Assembly (NCBI RefSeq): GCF_947496075.1
Contig: NZ_CANMBJ010000006.1
Coordinates: 481,001-545,000 of the forward strand
Origin: an uncultured Tateyamaria sp.
GTDB taxonomy: Bacteria; Pseudomonadota; Alphaproteobacteria; Rhodobacterales; Rhodobacteraceae
Direction of reading: 5' to 3'
Length of the DNA: 64,000 bases
The stretch's first letter is position 1, and each line of letters starts with the position of its first letter. Both the position numbers and the translations under genes were made by a program. The notes under the pieces were generated by a model. The model was not told where the DNA came from and searched no databases. It worked only from the letters and a program-made list of their open reading frames with translations. Positions 18,043 through 27,993 of this stretch are shown piece after piece.

Positions 18043-20133
18043 ATGAGCGACAAGATTGCCTATTCCAGAGAAGGCGACATCGCCATCCTGACGGTCCAGA
18101 ACCCGCCCGTGAACGCGCTCAGCCACGCTGTGCGCCAAGGCCTGTGGGACCGGATGGAGCAGGCCGAGGCAGATGATGGTGTGCGCGCCGTTCTTATCGT
18201 GGGCGAGGGACGTGCCTTCTTTGCCGGTGCCGACATCACCGAATTTGGCAAACCCCCGCTTGAGCCGCACCTGCCTGACCTGATCAACCGGATCGAAGCA
18301 TCGCCGCTTCTCGTTGTGGCCTCCATGCACGGCGTCAGTCTGGGTGGCGGGCTCGAGGTGGCGCTGGGATGCCACTACCGCATCGCCGTCCCCTCGGCCA
18401 AGGTGGGTTTGCCCGAAGTGCATCTGGGTTTGATCCCCGGCGCAGGAGGGACACAGCGTTTGCCGCGCCTGACGGGTGTTGAGGCGGCACTGGACGTGAT
18501 GACCACTGGTCGGCATATCGGAGCTGGCAAGGCCCATGAATTGGGCATCATCGATGTTATCGAAGATGGTGATCCGAAGGCCAACGGTATCGCTTATGCC
18601 CAGCAGCTGCTGGATGGAGGTGCCAACCGCCGTCCGGTGTCTGAAATGGACCCGCCCGCCGCAATCGATTGGGACAGGGCGTTCGAAACCATTCTTGCCA
18701 AGGGTCGGGGCCAAATTTCGCCAGCCTGGTGCGTGCGTGCCGTGCAGGCCGCAGTCGAAAAACCCTTTGCCGAAGGGCTGAAGGCCGAGCGTCAGATTTT
18801 CTATGATCTCATGCAAACGGATCAGCGGCAGGGCATGATCCACTCGTTCTTTTCCGAGCGCGCGGTGGGCAACCTGCCCGAGTTGAAAGCGGTCAAACCG
18901 AGGGCAATCCAGCACATTGGTGTGATCGGTGGCGGCACGATGGGGGCCGGCATTGCCACCGCAGCTCTGTTGTCCGGGTTGGAAGTGACGCTGCTGGAAA
19001 TGAGCGCGGAGGCAGGCCAAGCCGCCCGCGACCGGATCGAACGCAACCTGTCGGGGGCCGTGAAGCGGGGCAAGATCACCCCCAACCAGCACGATCAGAT
19101 CCTGACACATACCCTCGTGGTTGTGACCAACTACGACAAATTACAGGACGTCGATCTGGTGATCGAAGCCGTATTCGAAGACATGGAGGTCAAGAAAAAG
19201 GTCTTTGCCGAGTTGGACCGCGTCTGCAAACCCGGCGCCATCCTCGCCTCCAACACGTCGTATCTGAACATCGATGAAATCGCCGCCACCACTTCGCGGC
19301 CCGCTGACGTGCTGGGCCTGCACTTCTTCTCGCCGGCGCATGTGATGAAGCTGCTTGAGGTTGTTGTGGGCGACGCCACCGCGCCCGATGTGACAGCCAC
19401 CGGCTTCGCGTTGGGTAAGATGCTGGGTAAAATCAGCGTGCGCGCAGGTGTCTGCGATGGGTTCATCGGCAACCGCATCCTCGCCACCTATCGCACCGCT
19501 GCCGACCAGATGATCCTGGACGGTGCCTCGCCCTACGAGATCGACACGGCCCTTGAGGACTTTGGCTTTGCCATGGGCCCCTTCGCTGTCGCTGACCTTG
19601 CGGGCCTCGACATCGGCTGGGCCGTGCGTAAACGCAAACGGGCTGAGGGACACGCCCCCAAGCGCGATGCCACCTATGCTGACACGCTCTGTGAGCAGGG
19701 CCATTTCGGTCAGAAGACGGGTAAGGGCTATTACGATTACGCCGCTGGCCCCAAGGCGCGCGTGCCCAACCCCGACGTGCTGCCGATGATCGAAGCTGAC
19801 CGCGCACGGCTGGGCATCACGCCCCGGAACTTCACGCATGAGGAAATCGTGCGCCGCTACATGGCCGCCATGGTCAACGAAAGCGCCAAGGTCGTGGGAG
19901 AGGGCATCGCCCGCCGTCCCCTCGACGTCGATATGACGCTGCTCTTTGGCTACGGCTTCCCGCGCTACCGGGGCGGGCCGCTTAAATGGGCGGACATCAT
20001 GGGGCTCGGACCCCTGCTGAACGACATCAAATCCTATGCCACAGAAGATCCTGACTTCTGGGCACCGGCGCCGCTGCTCGAACAGCTGGTGGCCGAAAAC
20101 AAAACCTTCGATGACCTGAACAAAAAGGGCTGA
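18043..20133 (+). CDS. Bifunctional enoyl-CoA hydratase / 3-hydroxyacyl-CoA dehydrogenase (FadB/FadJ-like)
   Basis: 696 residues from an ATG at 18043 preceded by GGAGG at 18034-18038; an in-frame start at 17992 lacks such a site. The N-terminal crotonase domain has the CoA oxyanion-hole segments FFAGADITEF and GVSLGGGLEVALG. The NAD-binding domain starts IGVIGGGTMGAGIATAALLS near residue 290, and the catalytic histidine lies in HFFSPAHVMKLLEVV. C-terminal 3HCDH domains end with GYGFPRYRGGPL. The enzyme hydrates enoyl-CoA and oxidises the 3-hydroxyacyl-CoA in beta-oxidation. It leads an operon with two acyl-CoA dehydrogenases, a thioesterase and an acyl-CoA ligase. No thiolase gene is adjacent. 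Confidence 0.95.
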   Translation: MSDKIAYSREGDIAILTVQNPPVNALSHAVRQGLWDRMEQAEADDGVRAVLIVGEGRAFFAGADITEFGKPPLEPHLPDLINRIEASPLLVVASMHGVSLGGGLEVALGCHYRIAVPSAKVGLPEVHLGLIPGAGGTQRLPRLTGVEAALDVMTTGRHIGAGKAHELGIIDVIEDGDPKANGIAYAQQLLDGGANRRPVSEMDPPAAIDWDRAFETILAKGRGQISPAWCVRAVQAAVEKPFAEGLKAERQIFYDLMQTDQRQGMIHSFFSERAVGNLPELKAVKPRAIQHIGVIGGGTMGAGIATAALLSGLEVTLLEMSAEAGQAARDRIERNLSGAVKRGKITPNQHDQILTHTLVVVTNYDKLQDVDLVIEAVFEDMEVKKKVFAELDRVCKPGAILASNTSYLNIDEIAATTSRPADVLGLHFFSPAHVMKLLEVVVGDATAPDVTATGFALGKMLGKISVRAGVCDGFIGNRILATYRTAADQMILDGASPYEIDTALEDFGFAMGPFAVADLAGLDIGWAVRKRKRAEGHAPKRDATYADTLCEQGHFGQKTGKGYYDYAAGPKARVPNPDVLPMIEADRARLGITPRNFTHEEIVRRYMAAMVNESAKVVGEGIARRPLDVDMTLLFGYGFPRYRGGPLKWADIMGLGPLLNDIKSYATEDPDFWAPAPLLEQLVAENKTFDDLNKKG

Positions 20134-20136
20134 GAT

Positions 20137-21336
20137 ATGGACCTGAGCTATTCCTCCGAAGAACTGGCTTTCCAGGAAGAGATACGCACATTCCTGCAGA
20201 ACGATCTTCCAAAAGACATCGCCGAAAAGGTCCGGCTTGATGGAGACCTGACTAAGGACGATATGGAACGCTGGCACGCGATCCTGAACGCGCGCGGCTG
20301 GCTGGCGCAGAACTGGCCCAAGGAATTTGGCGGCGCTGAATGGTCCGCGGTGCAACGGCACATCTACGACACCGAAGCCGCTGATGCCCACGCCCCCCGC
20401 ATCGTCCCCTTTGGCTTCTCGATGCTTGGCCCGGTCCTGCAGAAATTCGGGTCCAAGGAACAGCAAGACCACTGGCTGCCGCGCATGCTCGACGGCACCG
20501 ACTGGTGGTGTCAGGGCTATTCGGAACCCGGCGCAGGCTCTGACCTTGCTTCACTGAAAACCAAGGCGGTGCGGGACGGCGACCACTACATCGTCAACGG
20601 CCAGAAAACGTGGACGACGCTGGGCCAGTTCGCCAACATGATCTTCTGCCTTGTCCGTACAGACTCGGATGCCAAACAGCAGGAAGGCATAAGCTTCCTG
20701 CTGATCGACATGGACACGCCCGGTGTCGAGGTGCGGCCCATCATCCTGCTGGATGGCTGCCATGAGGTGAACGAGGTCTGGTTCACGGACGTCAAAGTGC
20801 CGGTCGAAAACCTCGTAGGCGAGGAGAACAAGGGCTGGACCTATGCCAAGTACCTGCTCACGCACGAACGTACTGGCTTGGGCGGCGTCGGCTCAAGCGA
20901 GGCAGGGCTGAAGGCCGTCAAGCGCATCGCCAAGGCCGCCAATCACAACGGCAAGCCGCTGATCGAAAACCCGCACTTCGCGGCCCGCGTCGCACAGGTG
21001 GAGATTGACCTGCGCGCCATGGCCACGACCAACTTGCGGATCATCTCCAAGGCCGCTGCCGGCGAGGCGCCCGGGCTCGAAGCCTCCATGCTCAAGGTCA
21101 AAGGTTCCATTCTACGCCAGGAAATCAACGACCTCGCACGTCGCGCCGTTGGTCCTTATGCCATGCCCTTTGCATCCGAAGCGGTCGAAGGGGCCAATGA
21201 CCGTATCCCGGACCCGCTCGATGCAGGGCCGGTGGCAGGCCAGTATTTCAATAATCGCAAGCTTTCGATCTTCGGCGGCTCCAACGAAATTCAACGCGGC
21301 ATCATCGCCAAAGTAACTATGAGCGGAGGCGCGTAA
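20137..21336 (+). CDS. Acyl-CoA dehydrogenase family protein (large subunit-like)
   Basis: 399 residues. N-terminal helical domain begins DLSYSSEELAFQEEIRTFLQ. WCQGYSEPGAGSDLASLKTK is the FAD and substrate-binding loop of the middle domain, and the C-terminal domain ends in FGGSNEIQRGIIAK. It would introduce an alpha-beta double bond into an acyl-CoA with electrons passed to ETF. It is 3 bases after fadB and its last base is the first base of the next dehydrogenase gene. The pairing with a shorter, diverged dehydrogenase resembles the heteromeric enzymes used for steroid side chains or other bulky acyl-CoAs, so the substrate may not be a simple fatty acid. Confidence 0.93.
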   Translation: MDLSYSSEELAFQEEIRTFLQNDLPKDIAEKVRLDGDLTKDDMERWHAILNARGWLAQNWPKEFGGAEWSAVQRHIYDTEAADAHAPRIVPFGFSMLGPVLQKFGSKEQQDHWLPRMLDGTDWWCQGYSEPGAGSDLASLKTKAVRDGDHYIVNGQKTWTTLGQFANMIFCLVRTDSDAKQQEGISFLLIDMDTPGVEVRPIILLDGCHEVNEVWFTDVKVPVENLVGEENKGWTYAKYLLTHERTGLGGVGSSEAGLKAVKRIAKAANHNGKPLIENPHFAARVAQVEIDLRAMATTNLRIISKAAAGEAPGLEASMLKVKGSILRQEINDLARRAVGPYAMPFASEAVEGANDRIPDPLDAGPVAGQYFNNRKLSIFGGSNEIQRGIIAKVTMSGGA

Positions 21337-22406
21337 TGGACTTCAACCTGACCGAAGAACGGCAGATGCTGCAGGACACGCTGCGGCGCTACCTGCGTGA
21401 ACAGTACGGTACCGAACGACGGAACGAGATCCTGGCCTCCGACACCGGCTTCTCGTCCGACATCTGGGCCGAACTGGCCGAACTTGGTGTCCTTGGTGCA
21501 CTTTTCACCGAGGATCAGGGCGGCTTTGGCGGCGCGGGATTCGACATCGCCGTGGTGTTCGAGGAACTGGGCCGCGCAGGCGTGGTCGAGCCGGTGCTGG
21601 ACTCCGCCTTGGTAGGGGGGCGGCTTCTGGCAGCTGCAGGCAAGGCGGATATGGTCGAACAGGTTATCGGCGGCGCGATCCATCTCGCCGTCGCGCATGG
21701 CGAACCCGACAGCCGCTATGATCTGGACCACGTCAACACGACGGCTACAGACAACAAACTGACGGGCCGCAAGGCCGTGGTGATGAATGCCGAGGCGGCA
21801 GATCACCTGATTATCTCAGCCAAGGATGGCGACACAATCGCGCTCTACCTCGTGGACAAGGGCGCACAGGGCCTCGACATCCAAGGATACCCGCTTCTGG
21901 CAGGCGGCCGCGCCGCCGAAGTCACCCTCGACAACACGCCCGGTGCGCCGCTCGATCTGACGCTCACCGACTTTGAGGCCGCCAACCGCCTCGCAATTAT
22001 CGCGCAATGCGCCGAAGCGCTTGGCGCCATGGAAACCGCCACCGCGCTCACCAAGGACTACCTGATGACGCGCAAGCAATTCGGGCGACCCATCGGCACG
22101 TTCCAGGCGCTGGCCCACCGCATGTCCGACCTGTTGATCGAGATGGAACAGGCACGCTCTGCCGTCATCAACGCCGCAGGCTACGCCGACGATAAGGACG
22201 CCGACCTGCATCTGTCGGCTTCCAAAAACCTGATCGGGCGCATTGGCCGTCTGGTGGCCGAGGAAGCGATCCAGATGCATGGCGGTATTGCCATGACGCA
22301 GGAATACGAGCTTGCCCACATCGCCAAGCGGATCGTGATGGCGGACCACCGCTTCGGCGACACGGACTACCATTTGGAGCGGTTCATTGCCCTCTCTGCC
22401 GCCTGA
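21336..22406 (+). CDS. Acyl-CoA dehydrogenase family protein (short, diverged partner)
   Basis: 356 residues, about 40 shorter than the neighbour. It has the family's helical N-terminus (DFNLTEERQMLQDTLRRYLR) and a C-terminal domain with TRKQFGRPIGTFQALAHRMS and QMHGGIAMTQEYELAHIAKR. The middle FAD loop is diverged: the GAGSD signature of the partner is not visible. This pattern fits the smaller subunit of an alpha2-beta2 acyl-CoA dehydrogenase that relies on its partner for part of the active site. It begins on the last base of the upstream gene and runs 20 bases into the thioesterase gene. Confidence 0.9.
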   Translation: MDFNLTEERQMLQDTLRRYLREQYGTERRNEILASDTGFSSDIWAELAELGVLGALFTEDQGGFGGAGFDIAVVFEELGRAGVVEPVLDSALVGGRLLAAAGKADMVEQVIGGAIHLAVAHGEPDSRYDLDHVNTTATDNKLTGRKAVVMNAEAADHLIISAKDGDTIALYLVDKGAQGLDIQGYPLLAGGRAAEVTLDNTPGAPLDLTLTDFEAANRLAIIAQCAEALGAMETATALTKDYLMTRKQFGRPIGTFQALAHRMSDLLIEMEQARSAVINAAGYADDKDADLHLSASKNLIGRIGRLVAEEAIQMHGGIAMTQEYELAHIAKRIVMADHRFGDTDYHLERFIALSAA

Positions 22407-22809
22407 CGGACCAGGCATCATCCGCGACGAGACGGGTGCGCAAACGCTGCTCGGCTACGTCGTGGACATCCGCGAGGCGGACGGCGTATCACGCTGCTGG
22501 CTCGACATCGGCGCGCAGCATGGCAACCGCCATGGCGGTCTGCACGGGGGCATTATGTCTGCCATGCTCGACAATGCGATGGGTTTTGCAGCAGCCCGCA
22601 CAGGTGACGACAACGGCGATACAAAAGTGGCGACGTTGACGATGACAACCAACTACCTCGCTCCTGCCCGGAAGGGGGTGGTGGTCGCGACGGGTGAAGT
22701 GTCCGGCGGTGGACGTAGCACGATCTTTACCGAAGGCCGGTTGGAGGATGAAAGCGGCACCGTCCTTGCCACATCCACGGGCGTTTACAAGCGGGTGCGG
22801 GGTGGATAG
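22387..22809 (+). CDS. PaaI-type hotdog-fold thioesterase
   Basis: 140 residues from a TTG at 22387 with GGAG seven bases upstream inside the previous gene. No ATG in frame would keep the whole domain. The hotdog core has HGNRHGGLHGGIMSAMLDNA, which carries the HGG..(M/L)DNA pattern of PaaI-like thioesterases, and a later TTNYLAPARKG strand. It would hydrolyse an acyl-CoA from the adjacent beta-oxidation enzymes, perhaps to relieve CoA sequestration. The final 8 bases overlap the ligase gene. Confidence 0.85.
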   Translation: MPSLPPDGPGIIRDETGAQTLLGYVVDIREADGVSRCWLDIGAQHGNRHGGLHGGIMSAMLDNAMGFAAARTGDDNGDTKVATLTMTTNYLAPARKGVVVATGEVSGGGRSTIFTEGRLEDESGTVLATSTGVYKRVRGG

Positions 22810-24298
22810 CGTCTATAGTCTTCTCGCTCATCAGGTTGCAACACGGCCTGATGCACTGGCTGTAGAGGATTCAACCGGCGCTCACCTGACCTACGCTCAG
22901 CTGAGCGCTGCCGCTGACGAGATTGCCGAGGTTCTCAAGACCAATGGCATCGCCTCCGGCGATCGCGTGATGATCGTCTCCGAAAACTGCGCTGCCAAGG
23001 TCGCCGCTCTCTTCGCCACTTGGCGCTTGGGCGCGACCGCCGTCCCGATCAACGCCCGCCAAACCCCGGCTGAACTGGCCCGTGTGGACGCCCATGCAGA
23101 ACCAAAGGCAGTGTTCTTCACCACACAGGTATCCGCGGATGCAATCAACCACGACAAAAACGCACAAAACCCCGAAGCACATATAGAACCCGGCACAGTA
23201 TCCGGCGTATGGGGCCAGTTGTCGCTACACTGTCCCCGCGGGGACAGCTTTCCCGGGGACAAGGATGTCGCCGTCCTCCTCTATACCACCGGAACGACAG
23301 GCGATCCCAAGGGCGTCATGCTCACCCATTCCAACGTCCGCTTCGGTGGCAGGACCAGCGCCGAGCTGCGAGGTATGACGCATGACGATCTGATCTACGG
23401 CGTGCTGCCCACCACCCACGTCTTCGGCCTTTGCTCGGTTGTCGTCGCCGCCATCCATGCCGGTGCCCCGGTGCGGTTGGTGCCCCGTTTTGTCGTGGCC
23501 GACGTGTTCGACGCTCTGCGCGATGGCATCACTCTTTTCTCGGCCGTGCCGCAGATGCACGCCCTTCTGATGGCCCACGCCAAGTCACTTGGGGAAACGG
23601 CACTCGGGTCAGACACGCTCCGTTATGTCTCTTCGGGCGCGGCGCCGCTTGATCCCACGTGGAAGCGTGAGGCCGAGGCGTTCTATGGCGTGGCGATCCA
23701 GAATGGTTACGGCATGACGGAAAGCACTGCTGGGACGGCAGCGACCCGCAACAGGATTGGCGACCCCGATACCTCCGTTGGTCCCGCTTTGCCGGGCATC
23801 GAAATCGCGATTGACGACACCGTGCCGGGCGGCGAAGTGCTGACCCGCGGATCCCACGTGATGAAGGGCTACTTCCGCAATCCCGATGAGACGGCCAAGG
23901 TGTTGGATGACGATGGATGGTTGCGAACAGGAGACCTTGGGCAGATCGATGCAGAGGGCAAGTTGCACATTCTGGGCCGGGCCAAGGAGTTGATCATCCA
24001 CGGCGGGTTCAATGTCTTTCCGCCCGAGGTCGAGGCGGCGTTGAACGATCATCCAGATGTCGTTCAGGCAGCTGTTGTCGGACGGACAAAAAGCGGCGAC
24101 GAAGAAGTGCTGGCCTTTGTGCAGGTGCCGGTTGGCAGCGCCCTTTCCGAAGAGGATCTGCGGACCTTCGTCAAGGATAGGCTTGCGGGGTACAAACGAC
24201 CGGCACGCTATATACTGGCGACCGAGCTACCGGCCGCTCCAACGGGCAAGATTCTCAAGCACAAGCTGATCGAGACCTTTGCGAACCAGCTGATCTGA
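22802..24298 (+). CDS. AMP-dependent acyl-CoA synthetase/ligase
   Basis: 498 residues from a GTG at 22802 that overlaps the thioesterase stop by 8 bases. The upstream open extension to 22694 duplicates thioesterase coding sequence and is rejected. The AMP-binding P-loop is at LLYTTGTTGDPKGVMLTHSN, NGYGMTES lies in the adenylate pocket, and WLRTGDLGQID followed by GRAKELIIHGGFNVFPPEVE marks the hinge to the C-terminal domain; the catalytic lysine lies in APTGKILKH near the end. It activates a carboxylic acid to its CoA thioester for the upstream beta-oxidation enzymes. Chain length or ring nature of the acid is unknown. Confidence 0.92.
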   Translation: MDSVYSLLAHQVATRPDALAVEDSTGAHLTYAQLSAAADEIAEVLKTNGIASGDRVMIVSENCAAKVAALFATWRLGATAVPINARQTPAELARVDAHAEPKAVFFTTQVSADAINHDKNAQNPEAHIEPGTVSGVWGQLSLHCPRGDSFPGDKDVAVLLYTTGTTGDPKGVMLTHSNVRFGGRTSAELRGMTHDDLIYGVLPTTHVFGLCSVVVAAIHAGAPVRLVPRFVVADVFDALRDGITLFSAVPQMHALLMAHAKSLGETALGSDTLRYVSSGAAPLDPTWKREAEAFYGVAIQNGYGMTESTAGTAATRNRIGDPDTSVGPALPGIEIAIDDTVPGGEVLTRGSHVMKGYFRNPDETAKVLDDDGWLRTGDLGQIDAEGKLHILGRAKELIIHGGFNVFPPEVEAALNDHPDVVQAAVVGRTKSGDEEVLAFVQVPVGSALSEEDLRTFVKDRLAGYKRPARYILATELPAAPTGKILKHKLIETFANQLI

Positions 24299-24313
24299 CG
24301 CGCCGAAAAGCGG

Positions 24314-25003
24314 CTACGTCCAGACTCCTTCCGCAGCCGCGCGGATGCTGCGGATGTTCTCTCCGTAGGGACCCGGATTGTCGACGGAACCACCCCGGAA
24401 CACGGCAGAGCCTGCGACAAGCACGTCCGCCCCTGCCTTTGCCACCAGCGGAGCCGTGGTCGGATCAACGCCGCCGTCGATTTCGATGTGCACCGAGCGG
24501 TCGCCGATCATAGTGCGCAGGGCTTTGATCTTGGACGTCATGTCGATGAACTTTTGCCCGCCAAATCCGGGGTTCACGGTCATCACACAGATCAAATCGA
24601 CCATGCCGATCACCTCTTCGACCGCGGCGGCGGGGGTGCCGGGGTTGAGGGCGACACCGGCCTTCATGCCCGCCCCACGGATCGCCTGCAGTGTGCGGTG
24701 GATGTGGGGGCCAGCTTCCACATGGGCCGTCAGAACGTCAGCGCCTGCATCTGCAAAGGCCTGAATGTAAGGATCTACGGGCGCGATCATCAGGTGAACG
24801 TCCATCACACCCTTGATATGCGGGCGGATCGCCGCGCAGGTCGCGGGGCCGAAGGTGATGTTGGGCACGAAATGCCCGTCCATCACATCGACATGGATCC
24901 AATCTGCGCCCTGCGCTTCGACGGCGGCGCATTCCGCGCCGAAATTGGCGAAATCGGCGGCGAGGATAGAGGGGGCGATCTTGATCGAGCGGTCGAAGGT
25001 CAT
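24314..25003 (-). CDS. rpe: Ribulose-phosphate 3-epimerase
   Basis: 229 residues, the normal size. IAPSILAADFANFG, HVDVMDGHFVPNITFGP and MTVNPGFGGQKFI carry the conserved active-site serine, aspartates, histidine and the phosphate-binding loop of this TIM barrel. It interconverts ribulose 5-phosphate and xylulose 5-phosphate in the pentose phosphate and Calvin pathways. It is divergent from xylB, whose product is xylulose 5-phosphate, so the pair handles the same metabolite. It is convergent with the acyl-CoA ligase operon, 15 bases away. Confidence 0.96.
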   Translation of the reverse strand: MTFDRSIKIAPSILAADFANFGAECAAVEAQGADWIHVDVMDGHFVPNITFGPATCAAIRPHIKGVMDVHLMIAPVDPYIQAFADAGADVLTAHVEAGPHIHRTLQAIRGAGMKAGVALNPGTPAAAVEEVIGMVDLICVMTVNPGFGGQKFIDMTSKIKALRTMIGDRSVHIEIDGGVDPTTAPLVAKAGADVLVAGSAVFRGGSVDNPGPYGENIRSIRAAAEGVWT

Positions 25004-25061
25004 GCCAGGCTCCTTGCATGTTTGGGTGCGATATATCGGTCCGGCGGCCCAGTGGGAAGGG

Positions 25062-25096
25062 GCCCTTCGGGGAGGATTTTTTTGAAACAGGGAAGG
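25062..25096. repeat. Recurrent intergenic element: GC hairpin plus T-run plus GGGAAG tail
   Basis: GCCCTTCGGGG is followed by AGGATTTTTTT and GAAACAGGGAAG, between the divergent rpe and xylB genes. It resembles 17880-17914. Because it lies upstream of both genes it is unlikely to be an ordinary terminator for either one and looks more like a dispersed element. Confidence 0.4.
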
Positions 25097-25185
25097 TGGA
25101 CCGGGTGGGGGTACACCGCCTTGGATGATTCGCGATTTGGGGGTGTATTTCCGTGTTAATTAGAAACTGAGGGGCGTACATCATA

Positions 25186-25208
25186 ATTAGTTTGACAATC
25201 GAATTAAA
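25186..25208. promoter_or_regulatory. Putative XylR (ROK) operator upstream of xylB
   Basis: A 23-bp imperfect palindrome with arms ATTAGTTTG and CGAATTAAA around a 5-base spacer. It covers TTGACA (25192-25197), a good -35 box, so a bound repressor would block the xylB promoter. Its geometry matches the site at 32184-32206 before xylF (consensus about TTWAWTTYG-N5-CGAATTWAA). Assignment to the ROK protein at 30895-32097 is by context. Confidence 0.65.
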
Positions 25209-25240
25209 TGGCACGAATGTACGTTTAAGGGAGGACTTCG

Positions 25241-26689
25241 ATGTATCTCGGACTTGATCTGGGCACGTCGGGCGTGAAGGCATTGTTGGTGGATGGCGAT
25301 GGCCACGCCGTTGGCAGTGCTGATGCGACCTATGACGTGTCAAACCCGCATGCGGGGTGGAGCGAACAGGACCCGGCCGATTGGGTCGCGGGTATAAGCG
25401 CTGTTCTGGCGTCGTTGCGGCAAGAGCATCCGTCAGCGTATGGCGCCATCAGGGCGCTCTCCTTTTCCGGTCATATGCATGGCGCGGTCATGGTTGATGG
25501 CGCGGGCGTCGTGCTGCGCCCCTGCATCCTGTGGAATGACACGCGCAGCCACGTCGAGGCGGCGGCCATGGATGCCGACCCGGTGGCCCGTGCTGTCAGT
25601 GGAAATATCGTATTCCCCGGCTTCACTGCACCCAAGCTGGCGTGGATGGCAAAGAATGAACCGGATGTCTTTGCCCACGTGGCGCGGGTCATGCTGCCCA
25701 AGGACTACCTGCTGTGGTGGCTGACGGGCCGCTATGCGACCGAGATGTCGGATGCGGCGGGCACGGCGTGGCTGGATGTCGGTGCGAGGGCTTGGTCGGA
25801 CGACCTGCTGGCCCTTGGGGGCATGTCCCGTGACCAGATGCCGGACTTGCTGGAAGGCACGGATGTTGTCGGTGAGGTGCAGGCCGCGCGGGCTGATCTG
25901 GGTCTGCCTGCAGGATGCAAGGTTGTTGCGGGCGGAGCGGATAATGCGGTGGCCGCCTGTGGTGTTGGTGCATTAGGTGAGGGCGATGGCTTTGTGTCGC
26001 TGGGCACCTCGGGTGTCGTGTTGGCTGGTCGGGGCAGTTACGCGCCGGATGCGGGCAGTGCCGTGCATACATTCTGTCATGCGGTGCCGCAGCGTTGGTA
26101 TCAGATGGGCGTGGTTCTGGCTGCAACTGACAGTCTGAACTGGCTGAGCCGTATCACCGGGCAGGGGGCAGGTGAGTTGTCATCTGCTTTGGGCAATTCG
26201 CTCGCTTCACCAAGTGACGTGAAATTTTATCCCTACTTGTCGGGGGAACGCACACCGCACAATGACGCGCAGGTGCGGGGCGGGTTTACCGGCCTCGACG
26301 TTGCCTCCGGCGCCGAGGACCTGACCCACGCTGTGATGACCGGGGTCAGTTTTGCCCTGCGTGACAGTTTTGAAGCGTTGAAGGCAACGGGGGCGCAACT
26401 GCCCTTGGCCCTCGCTATCGGGGGTGGCAGCCGGTCCGACTATTGGACACGGATGCTGGCGACGACCCTGAACATTCCGCTGGAGCGGCCCGACGAGGGC
26501 GCGTTTGGCGCGGCCCTTGGTGCTGCACGGATTGCCATGTGCGGTGACACCGGTGCCGACCCGGCCAGCGTGATGACCAAGCCGCCCGTCGCTGATGTGA
26601 TACACCCACAGGCCGACCTTGTCGCTGCCTATGACGATGCTTACTCTGCCTTTTCTGGCGCTTACCCCAAACTGAAAGCCATGCCATGA
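25241..26689 (+). CDS. xylB: Xylulokinase
   Basis: 482 residues, normal for the family. The FGGY-kinase fold opens with [20 protein letters not shown] and has [14 protein letters not shown], with the substrate-binding MHG, and later [16 protein letters not shown] in the C-terminal ATP domain. It phosphorylates D-xylulose to xylulose 5-phosphate. GGGAGG at 25229-25234 is well placed for the ATG. It is the first gene of xylB-xylA-peroxidase and overlaps xylA by 4 bases. Confidence 0.96.
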   Translation: MYLGLDLGTSGVKALLVDGDGHAVGSADATYDVSNPHAGWSEQDPADWVAGISAVLASLRQEHPSAYGAIRALSFSGHMHGAVMVDGAGVVLRPCILWNDTRSHVEAAAMDADPVARAVSGNIVFPGFTAPKLAWMAKNEPDVFAHVARVMLPKDYLLWWLTGRYATEMSDAAGTAWLDVGARAWSDDLLALGGMSRDQMPDLLEGTDVVGEVQAARADLGLPAGCKVVAGGADNAVAACGVGALGEGDGFVSLGTSGVVLAGRGSYAPDAGSAVHTFCHAVPQRWYQMGVVLAATDSLNWLSRITGQGAGELSSALGNSLASPSDVKFYPYLSGERTPHNDAQVRGGFTGLDVASGAEDLTHAVMTGVSFALRDSFEALKATGAQLPLALAIGGGSRSDYWTRMLATTLNIPLERPDEGAFGAALGAARIAMCGDTGADPASVMTKPPVADVIHPQADLVAAYDDAYSAFSGAYPKLKAMP

Positions 26690-27993
26690 CCACTGGATTC
26701 TTTGACGCCGTCCCGCCCACCACATTCGGAGGCCCGGACAGCACCAACCCGATGGCCTTCCGCCACTACAACCCGGACGAAATGGTCATGGGCAAGCGGA
26801 TGGAAGATCACCTGCGCTTTGCTGTGGCATACTGGCATTCCTTTGCATGGGAAGGTGGCGACCCGTTTGGCGGACAGACCTTCATCCGTCCGTGGCATCC
26901 GCAGGACGATATGGGCCGCGCCAAGATGAAGGCCGATGTTGCGTTCGAGATGTTCGCGCGTCTCGGCGTACCCTATTTCTGCTGGCATGACGCGGATGTT
27001 CGGCCAGAAGGTGCGACCTTTGCCGAAAGCCTGGACCGGCTGAACGAGATCACGGATTACTTTGGCCCCAAGATGGAAGAGACGGGCGTGGGCCTGCTCT
27101 GGGGCACCGCCAACATGTTCTCGCACCGTCGTTGGATGTCTGGTGCGTCGACCAACCCGGACCCGGATGTGTTTGCCTATGCAGCCGCCACGGTGAAGGG
27201 CTGCATGGATGCCACCCTGAAGCTGGGTGGGCAGAACTACGTGCTGTGGGGCGGTCGTGAAGGCTACGAGACCCTGCTGAACACCGACATGGGGCAGGAA
27301 CTGGACCATATGGGCCGCTTTCTGTCGATGGTCGTCGAATACAAGCACAAGATTGGGTTCAAGGGCCAGATCCTGGTCGAGCCGAAGCCGCAAGAGCCGT
27401 CGAAGCACCAGTATGATTTCGATGCGGCCACCTGCATGGGGTTCCTGCGCAAGTATGGACTTGAGGATGAGGTGAAGCTGAACCTTGAACAGGGGCATGC
27501 CATCCTGGCTGGTCATTCGTTCGAGCATGAGATTGCCGTCGCCGCGTCCGACGGGATGCTGGGGTCCATCGACATGAACCGCAACGACTACCAATCGGGC
27601 TGGGACACCGATCAGTTCCCCAACAATGTGCCCGAGGTGGCGCTGTGCTACTACCACATTCTGAAAGCCGGTGGTCTGGGCAATGGTGGCACGAATTTCG
27701 ACGCCAAGCTGCGTCGTCAGAGCCTCGATGCCGAGGATTTGATTGCTGCCCATGTCGGTGCCATGGACATTTGTGCCCGGGGTCTGAAATCTGCGGCTGC
27801 GATGATCGAGGATGGTGGTTTGGACGATGTGTTGAAGGCGCGTTATGCGGGGTGGGAGACAGCGGAGGCGCAAGCGATGCTGGGCAGCGATCTGGCGTCG
27901 ATTTCCGACCGGGTGATTGCCGACGGGATCGAACCGCAGCCCCATTCGGGCCGGCAGGAGATATTGGAGAACTATGTCTCGCGTTTCGTATAA
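26686..27993 (+). CDS. xylA: Xylose isomerase
   Basis: 435 residues, the class II length. Conserved segments include [30 protein letters not shown] with the catalytic histidine and aspartate, [20 protein letters not shown], and the metal site [15 protein letters not shown]. It converts D-xylose to D-xylulose with divalent metals in the cytoplasm. It overlaps xylB by 4 bases and its final 20 bases contain the start of the di-heme peroxidase gene. Confidence 0.97.
   Translation: MTTGFFDAVPPTTFGGPDSTNPMAFRHYNPDEMVMGKRMEDHLRFAVAYWHSFAWEGGDPFGGQTFIRPWHPQDDMGRAKMKADVAFEMFARLGVPYFCWHDADVRPEGATFAESLDRLNEITDYFGPKMEETGVGLLWGTANMFSHRRWMSGASTNPDPDVFAYAAATVKGCMDATLKLGGQNYVLWGGREGYETLLNTDMGQELDHMGRFLSMVVEYKHKIGFKGQILVEPKPQEPSKHQYDFDAATCMGFLRKYGLEDEVKLNLEQGHAILAGHSFEHEIAVAASDGMLGSIDMNRNDYQSGWDTDQFPNNVPEVALCYYHILKAGGLGNGGTNFDAKLRRQSLDAEDLIAAHVGAMDICARGLKSAAAMIEDGGLDDVLKARYAGWETAEAQAMLGSDLASISDRVIADGIEPQPHSGRQEILENYVSRFV

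Noticed and set aside
17980-20472. Two long minus-strand frames across the FadB-like gene
   Set aside because: They contain no motifs and fully overlap a well-supported bifunctional enzyme.
26662-27945. 427-residue open frame antisense to xylA
   Set aside because: xylA on the plus strand has all isomerase motifs; the antisense frame is a high-GC shadow.
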